A DNA stretch of 41,523 nucleotides, taken from positions 1 to 41,523 of the forward strand of contig CANFQO010000022.1 of assembly GCA_947449135.1 (NCBI GenBank), in the 5' to 3' direction. Below are positions 38,127 through 41,523 of this stretch, in pieces. The stretch is from Planctomycetaceae bacterium (GTDB lineage Bacteria; Planctomycetota; Planctomycetia; Pirellulales; UBA1268). A model generated the notes under the pieces. It was not told the DNA's origin and ran no database searches. It saw only the letters and a program-made list of their open reading frames with translations. Each line of letters starts with the position of its first letter. Within the stretch, counting starts at the first letter, position 1. The position numbers and the translations under genes are program-made.

Positions 38127-41100
38127 ATGGCACAGCGCACCAGACACCCCGCCGATCGCACCATGCCTACGGCGCTCGTGCTGATCGCCATCTCTTGCGG
38201 CATATTCGGGTCGATTGCCCGAGCAGACGACGCTGAGGCCGTCTTCGAAACCTCGATCCGCCCGGTGCTCGTCACCAGCTGCTTCCGCTGCCATGGCGGC
38301 GAGCGTGTCTGCGGAGGACTTCGCGTCGATTCTCGTGCCGCGTTACTGCAGGGGGGCGATTCGGGGCCAGCCATCGTGCCCGGCAATCCGAACGGGAGCC
38401 TGCTCGTGCAGGCAATCAGCCGCCATCCCGACGTGTCGGCGATGCCTCCCGAAACCGAAAAAGCACTCCGCCCCGATCAGGTGACCGACTTCGCCTCATG
38501 GATCGGGGCCGATGCGGTCTGGCCGGCGCAGGGGCCGGCCTTCGAGGTTGCAGGGCACTGGGCCTTCGCGCCGGTCGGGGCGGTGACACCGCCGCCGGTC
38601 AACGACGCAGGATGGTGCCGGACGACGATCGATCGGTTTATCCGCGGTCGACAGGAAGCGGCAGGCGTCGATCCGCTGCCGACCGCCGACCGTCACACGC
38701 TCATCCGGCGGGCAACATTCGATCTGACCGGACTCCCTCCCACTCAGGAGGAGGTGGAGGCGTTCCTCAGCGATCCCTCGCCCGATGCATTTGCGTCGGT
38801 CGTGGATCGCCTTCTTGAGTCTCCCGCCTACGGCGAGCGGTGGGGGCGGCACTGGCTCGACGTCGTCCGCTATGCCGACACTGCCGGAGAGACCGCTGAC
38901 TATCCGGTGCCGGTGGCCTGGCGCTACCGCAACTACTGCATCGACGCCTTCAACCGCGACCTGCCCTATGACCAGTTCTTGCGTGAGCAGCTCGCCGGCG
39001 ACATCCTCGCCGGCGAGTCCCCGGAAACGAATCGTGCCGAGCAGATCATCGCCACGGGCTATCTGGCAATCTCACGCCGTTTCGGTTTCGACTCGGAGAA
39101 CTACCATCACCTCACGATTCAGGACACGATCGACACGGTGGGGCAGTCGGTCATGGGCCTGAGCCTCGGCTGTGCCCGCTGCCACGACCACAAGTTTGAT
39201 CCCATCAGCATGCGCGACTACTACGCGCTCTACGGAATTTTCGAGAGCAGCCGCTACCCCTTCCCGGGATCGGAACAGAAGCAGCGAGTTCGGTCGCTCG
39301 CCCCCCTGGTCAGTCCGCAGGCGAACGAACGTCGCTGGCGGGATTTCGAGACACATGTCGCCCGGCTCTCGCAGGAACTCGCGTCGCTCGATCGTTCCCC
39401 ACCGACGGCGACACTTCGCTCCGTCACCGACATCGACGGCGACTTCGAACTGCAAGCCCCTGCCAATGGAGGAAGTTACGGTGTGCTCGTGGCTCCCTGG
39501 CGTTACGAGGGGCCAATCGCCGTCACGGCGGCCGCGCAGAGCCCGTTTCAGCATCTCTACCCAAGGGGGCGCTGCGGCGTGAGCATTGCCGCGGGAGCCG
39601 GCCCTTACCGCTTCAGCCAGTCGCTGCGGCCCGCACCGCAGGGGAACGATGCGCTGCGGTTCATCAACCTCGACATCCGCACGGCCTCCCCCACCGCCGA
39701 CGCTGCTGGGCGACACCGGTTCACGATCGGCAACGCCCAGGAATCCGCCGTTGACGTCATCATTACTACCGAGACTCTGTCACTGCGGGCCGACGGTGAG
39801 GTTTACGAACTCGGTTCGATCGCCGCCGGGCAATGGATCAATCTCCAACTGGTGATCGACAGGATTGGGCAAAGCGTCTCTGGCCGCTATGGCAGCCCTG
39901 GCTCGATCAGGGAGTTTGGTCCGTTCCGTCTGGGCTCTACGTGGAGTGGTGAGATCGATCGCGTGGAACTCGCTGCGGCTATCGACGCTGTTGTCGACCC
40001 TAGGGCCACGGCATACGCCGCCACGCCGATCGACTACGACAACATCGCCGTGCAGTCGTTTCCGATCGCGACCGTGAGCACCGAACTCCTCGCGACGGCG
40101 GCATCGAACATTGCGCTGGGCCCCGCACAGGGCCCTAAGGCGATCCGCGACCGACTGCGGGAACTCTCCGGCATCGACGGCGACCTCGAACTGCAATCTG
40201 CCGGCGCCGCACCGGCAAGCCCCTGGAACGCCGGGCCTGCCAGCGTGGTACGACTGGAAGCGAATGCCCAAAGCCCATTCACCAACCACTACCCGGCCGG
40301 ACGCCTCGGGCTTTCTCTGCCCAACCGGGCCGAGTACGACGGCTTTGGGCTCACGTTCCCGCCAATCTCCCCCAATGCCGACGGCCGCCTCCATGTTGCC
40401 TTCGACTTCCGGCAGGGAAACCGTGATCGCGGTGGAGACGGCTCCTGGCGGTATTACCTCGGCCACGGCGGAGGCACCTCGGCTGCCGTGGAACTCTTCT
40501 TCAACGGAAATCATTTCTTTGCCCGGGACGGGCAGACGACGGAGCCGGTGGCGTCGCTCGATCCCGACCGGTGGTACCAGGTGCAACTCGTCATCGAGGT
40601 TGGGAAGCGCACCTACGAAGGCCTCCTCCTGACCGAACGCTCGTCCACACCATTCTCCGGCACGCTGTCGAGCACGTGGGACGGCACCTTCGACTACACC
40701 TTCATCGACAGCTACGGTCATCTGGGCGGCGTTCGCCCCGCGCTCGATGTCGACAACGTCATCGTCTCCGCCGAGCCACTCCGCGCACTCGACAGCACCG
40801 CCATCCTGGGTCCCTCCGCCGAACGGCAGGCGGAGATCGCGGCCCTGCGAAACACGCTCTCCGCACTGGAAGCACGAGCCGACGCGGTCGCGGAGGAACT
40901 GCGGCGGCTCCTCACGGACGGTCCGGTGGAGATGGCCTATGGCATGGCGGAGGGAACGCCACACGACGCGCGGATCCACGTGCGTGGTGAGCCGGCCGAG
41001 CCGGGTGCAGAGGTGCCGCGGGGGTTCATCGAGGCGATGGGCAATGCCGACCTCGCGATCAAGCCTGCCGCAAGCGGCCGGCTCGAACTTGCCCAGTGGC

Positions 41101-41523
41101 TGACCCGTCCCGATCATCCGCTCACGGCACGAGTGATGGTGAATCGGATCTGGCAGCACCACTTCGGCCGCGGACTGGTTGCGACCCCAAACGACTTCGG
41201 CGTCCGCGGACGGCCGCCAACCCATCCAGAGCTCCTCGATTGGCTCGCCACCGAGTTCGTCCGTGGCGGTTGGTCGGTGAAATCACTGCACCGCCAGATC
41301 CTCGGCAGCGCCACCTGGCAGCAGGCGACCGCCGTCCCGAACGACGATCCGTCGTCGCCAGACACCCGCAGCCTCTACGTGGGATTCCAGCGGCGGCGGC
41401 TGGCGGCGGAAGAGATTCGCGACGCGGTGCTGGCGGTAAGCGGCGGTCTCGACCGATCGCGTGGGGAGGGGCACCCCTTCCCACCGCCGTTCGAGTGGGG
41501 CTTCACGCAGCACGGGCCGTTTA
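38127..41523 (+). CDS. planctomycete cytochrome-c-domain protein with DUF1549, duplicated LamG-like region and DUF1553 (3' end outside window)
   Basis: The frame stays open to the window edge (1,132 codons). A signal peptide (PTALVLIAISCGIFGSIARA) is followed by a heme-binding SCFRCHGG (Cys52, Cys55, His56) of the PSCyt1 type. DUF1549 follows (about 170-380: RRATFDLTGLPPTQEEVEAF, YGERWGRHWLDVVRYADTAG, and a second CARCHDHKFDPI). Residues about 430-900 hold two similar LamG/concanavalin-like regions, IDGDFELQAPANGG and IDGDLELQSAGAAP. DUF1553 begins near 985 (ELAQWLTRPDHPLTARVMVN, IWQHHFGRGLV). Such exported proteins are highly expanded in planctomycetes and thought to act in polysaccharide breakdown or surface electron transfer; the exact role is unknown. 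ATG 38127 has GGAG 12 bases ahead; ATG 38163 is an alternative. Confidence 0.9.
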   Translation, partial: MAQRTRHPADRTMPTALVLIAISCGIFGSIARADDAEAVFETSIRPVLVTSCFRCHGGERVCGGLRVDSRAALLQGGDSGPAIVPGNPNGSLLVQAISRHPDVSAMPPETEKALRPDQVTDFASWIGADAVWPAQGPAFEVAGHWAFAPVGAVTPPPVNDAGWCRTTIDRFIRGRQEAAGVDPLPTADRHTLIRRATFDLTGLPPTQEEVEAFLSDPSPDAFASVVDRLLESPAYGERWGRHWLDVVRYADTAGETADYPVPVAWRYRNYCIDAFNRDLPYDQFLREQLAGDILAGESPETNRAEQIIATGYLAISRRFGFDSENYHHLTIQDTIDTVGQSVMGLSLGCARCHDHKFDPISMRDYYALYGIFESSRYPFPGSEQKQRVRSLAPLVSPQANERRWRDFETHVARLSQELASLDRSPPTATLRSVTDIDGDFELQAPANGGSYGVLVAPWRYEGPIAVTAAAQSPFQHLYPRGRCGVSIAAGAGPYRFSQSLRPAPQGNDALRFINLDIRTASPTADAAGRHRFTIGNAQESAVDVIITTETLSLRADGEVYELGSIAAGQWINLQLVIDRIGQSVSGRYGSPGSIREFGPFRLGSTWSGEIDRVELAAAIDAVVDPRATAYAATPIDYDNIAVQSFPIATVSTELLATAASNIALGPAQGPKAIRDRLRELSGIDGDLELQSAGAAPASPWNAGPASVVRLEANAQSPFTNHYPAGRLGLSLPNRAEYDGFGLTFPPISPNADGRLHVAFDFRQGNRDRGGDGSWRYYLGHGGGTSAAVELFFNGNHFFARDGQTTEPVASLDPDRWYQVQLVIEVGKRTYEGLLLTERSSTPFSGTLSSTWDGTFDYTFIDSYGHLGGVRPALDVDNVIVSAEPLRALDSTAILGPSAERQAEIAALRNTLSALEARADAVAEELRRLLTDGPVEMAYGMAEGTPHDARIHVRGEPAEPGAEVPRGFIEAMGNADLAIKPAASGRLELAQWLTRPDHPLTARVMVNRIWQHHFGRGLVATPNDFGVRGRPPTHPELLDWLATEFVRGGWSVKSLHRQILGSATWQQATAVPNDDPSSPDTRSLYVGFQRRRLAAEEIRDAVLAVSGGLDRSRGEGHPFPPPFEWGFTQHGPF

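Noticed and set aside
39780-41225. 481-codon minus-strand open frame
   Set aside because: Antisense to the DUF1549/DUF1553 gene, whose frame has clear domains; the minus frame has shadow composition.

Overview
The window is GC-rich, gene-dense bacterial chromosome and looks like a planctomycete. The clearest markers are a protein with a planctomycete cytochrome-c domain plus DUF1549 and DUF1553 at the right edge, a DUF6666-like outer-envelope protein, several Ala/Pro-rich exported proteins of planctomycete type, and archaeal-type genes for C1-carrier biosynthesis in a bacterium. No tRNA, rRNA, CRISPR array, prophage or complete insertion sequence was recognised.

Layout. 1-3743: 3' end of ftsH, a small Dabb-domain protein, a convergent surE/punA pair (nucleotide salvage) and dapA (lysine/peptidoglycan precursor). 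3716-9358: a C1-carrier block with a beta-RFAP synthase-like GHMP protein and a DUF447 protein on the minus strand, then a divergent plus-strand run of a DUF6513/dihydropteroate-synthase-like protein, pabB and pabA. The pab genes would make p-aminobenzoate, the substrate of beta-RFAP synthase, and the pterin-synthase-like protein is a candidate for the next coupling step, so precursor supply and tetrahydromethanopterin-type pterin assembly sit side by side. A further C1-carrier gene, mfnB (methanofuran furan precursor), lies at 31493-32308 in a short minus-strand operon. 9542-15710: an SDR-fold protein lacking its catalytic residues, a membrane-anchored PQQ-type propeller, a Cys/Met-metabolism PLP enzyme and the DUF6666-like protein. 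15896-22588: an Arg/Gly-rich protein, two unrecognised proteins, a secreted glycosidase-like protein and rho. 23243-31018: a thioredoxin-like/YHS-like exported protein, a glpD-glpK operon, a protein with three STN-like modules and a TPR protein. 31137-37816: a PHA-system protein, the mfnB operon, an NhaD-like antiporter, RNase D, a DUF2130 protein and an ECF sigma factor. 38127 to the edge: the large DUF1549/DUF1553 protein, truncated by the window.

The main non-coding structure is a family of dispersed palindromic elements at about 9411-9515, 17685-17964 and 29664-29867. Each cluster lies in a tail-to-tail intergenic space and contains GC hairpins with a TTCC/GGAA loop followed by T-runs. 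Composite units recur in both orientations, and the hairpins differ in ways that often preserve pairing. They look like REP/MITE-type elements that also serve as bidirectional terminators. Two other non-coding signals stand out: a perfect 12-bp inverted repeat upstream of the DUF1549 gene, between it and the divergent sigma-factor gene, and a tandem 14-bp repeat between rho and the thioredoxin-like gene.

All functions are read from motifs by eye, without database searches.
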